A stretch of 64,000 bases of DNA from contig NC_020548.1 of NCBI RefSeq assembly GCF_000349945.1, positions 186,001 through 250,000 on the forward strand. The letters are read 5' to 3'. This stretch comes from Azoarcus sp. KH32C (GTDB taxonomy: Bacteria; Pseudomonadota; Gammaproteobacteria; Burkholderiales; Rhodocyclaceae). Each line of letters opens with the position of its first letter. Position 1 is the stretch's first letter. Positions 63,540 to 64,000 of the stretch are shown piece after piece. Made by a program: the position numbers and the translations under genes. The notes beneath the pieces were generated by a model, which did no database searches, had not been told where the DNA came from, and saw nothing but the letters and a program-made list of their open reading frames with translations.

Positions 63540-64000
63540 TCAGCCGGCGATCAGGCGGCGCGCGGCATCCGCAACGCGTTCGGGCGTCAGCCCGAAGAGC
63601 GCGGCGAGCTCGCCCGCGGGTGCCGATTCACCGAAGCGCTCGATGCCGACGACGTCGCCGCGCGTGCGTCCGTCGCGGCCGGCGACGTATTTCCACCAGC
63701 CGTCGGGCCGGGACGCCTCGACCGCGACGCGCGGGATGCCCGGTGGCAGCACCGCGTCGCGCCAGGCGGCGTCCTGCGCGTCGAAGCGGCTCGTGCAGGG
63801 CATCGACACGACACGCGCGGCGATGCCGTCGGCCGCAAGGCGTGCGCGGGCGGCCATCGCGAGCTCGACTTCGGAGCCGGTTGCGATCAGCACGACGGCC
63901 GGCTTGCCGCCCTCAGCTTCCGCGAGCACGTAGCCGCCGCGCACGATCGCCGCGAGCTGCTCGGCGCTGCGAGCCTGATTTGTCAGATTCTGACGCGACA
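63540..64000 (-). CDS. tkt: Transketolase, C-terminal part
   Basis: The frame runs in from the right window edge and ends at 63540, giving the last 152 residues or so. It contains SRQNL followed by the transketolase C-terminal domain (VVLIATGSEVELAMAARARLAADGIAARVVSMPC, GIERFGESAPAGELAALFGLT). It moves two-carbon units between sugar phosphates with thiamine diphosphate. It is upstream of gap with 47 bp between them. Confidence 0.95.
   Translation of the reverse strand, partial: SRQNLTNQARSAEQLAAIVRGGYVLAEAEGGKPAVVLIATGSEVELAMAARARLAADGIAARVVSMPCTSRFDAQDAAWRDAVLPPGIPRVAVEASRPDGWWKYVAGRDGRTRGDVVGIERFGESAPAGELAALFGLTPERVADAARRLIAG

Overview
The window is high-GC proteobacterial DNA and looks like a chromosome segment of a betaproteobacterium of the Rhodocyclales type (Thauera/Azoarcus/Aromatoleum relatives). 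That placement is an inference from gene content: a gbc/dgc/sox glycine betaine route, a TorF-type porin, a cobalamin-riboswitch cobD and a cbb-type tkt-gap-pgk-fba cluster. It rests on no database search.

Region 1 (1-15.8 kb, minus strand) is a nearly complete pathway from glycine betaine to oxaloacetate. The gbcA-gbcB pair (betaine demethylase) is followed by a chemoreceptor gene. Next comes a long operon glyA - sdaA - soxBDAG - folB - pyc, which carries sarcosine through glycine, serine and pyruvate to oxaloacetate. The middle demethylation (dimethylglycine to sarcosine) is encoded at 44.4-53.3 kb: a GcvT-like demethylase, dgcA, dgcB, a leucine-rich-repeat-variant protein, etfB and etfA. 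One-carbon handling genes metF and purU sit at 33.3-35.1 kb, next to a GbdR-like AraC regulator. A shared 19-bp motif lies upstream of glyA, gbcA and purU/gbdR and is a candidate operator for that regulator.

Region 2 (15.9-24.3 kb, plus strand) holds a small two-helix membrane protein coupled to an SLC5-STAC-GGDEF-EAL fusion, in which the GGDEF motif is degraded and the EAL site is intact. After it come a leaderless urea/amide-type solute-binding protein, an exported ChaN-PDZ protein, an M1-like metallopeptidase and a livF relic.

Region 3 (24.3-33.3 kb) is an accessory island with visibly lower GC. It contains an IS3-family element with perfect 26-bp ends, a membrane-anchored patatin-like phospholipase, a tight two-gene module (279-aa protein plus UvrD-like helicase) that may be an undescribed defence system, and a decayed hybrid histidine kinase.

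Region 4 (36.4-44.4 kb) contains the cobalamin riboswitch and cobD, an EamA transporter operon with two small proteins, a NarXL-type two-component pair, a PAS-PAS-GGDEF protein and a TorF porin.

Region 5 (53.5-59.9 kb) contains a flavin reductase and then a second accessory stretch: a 718-aa protein with a PD-(D/E)XK-like motif, a DUF4238-like protein and a group II intron inserted just behind a rho-independent terminator. A fragment of a second flavin reductase lies beyond the intron. Region 6 (60.0-64.0 kb, minus strand) is the sugar-phosphate operon tkt-gap-pgk-fba, cut by the window edge. I saw no tRNA, rRNA or CRISPR array.
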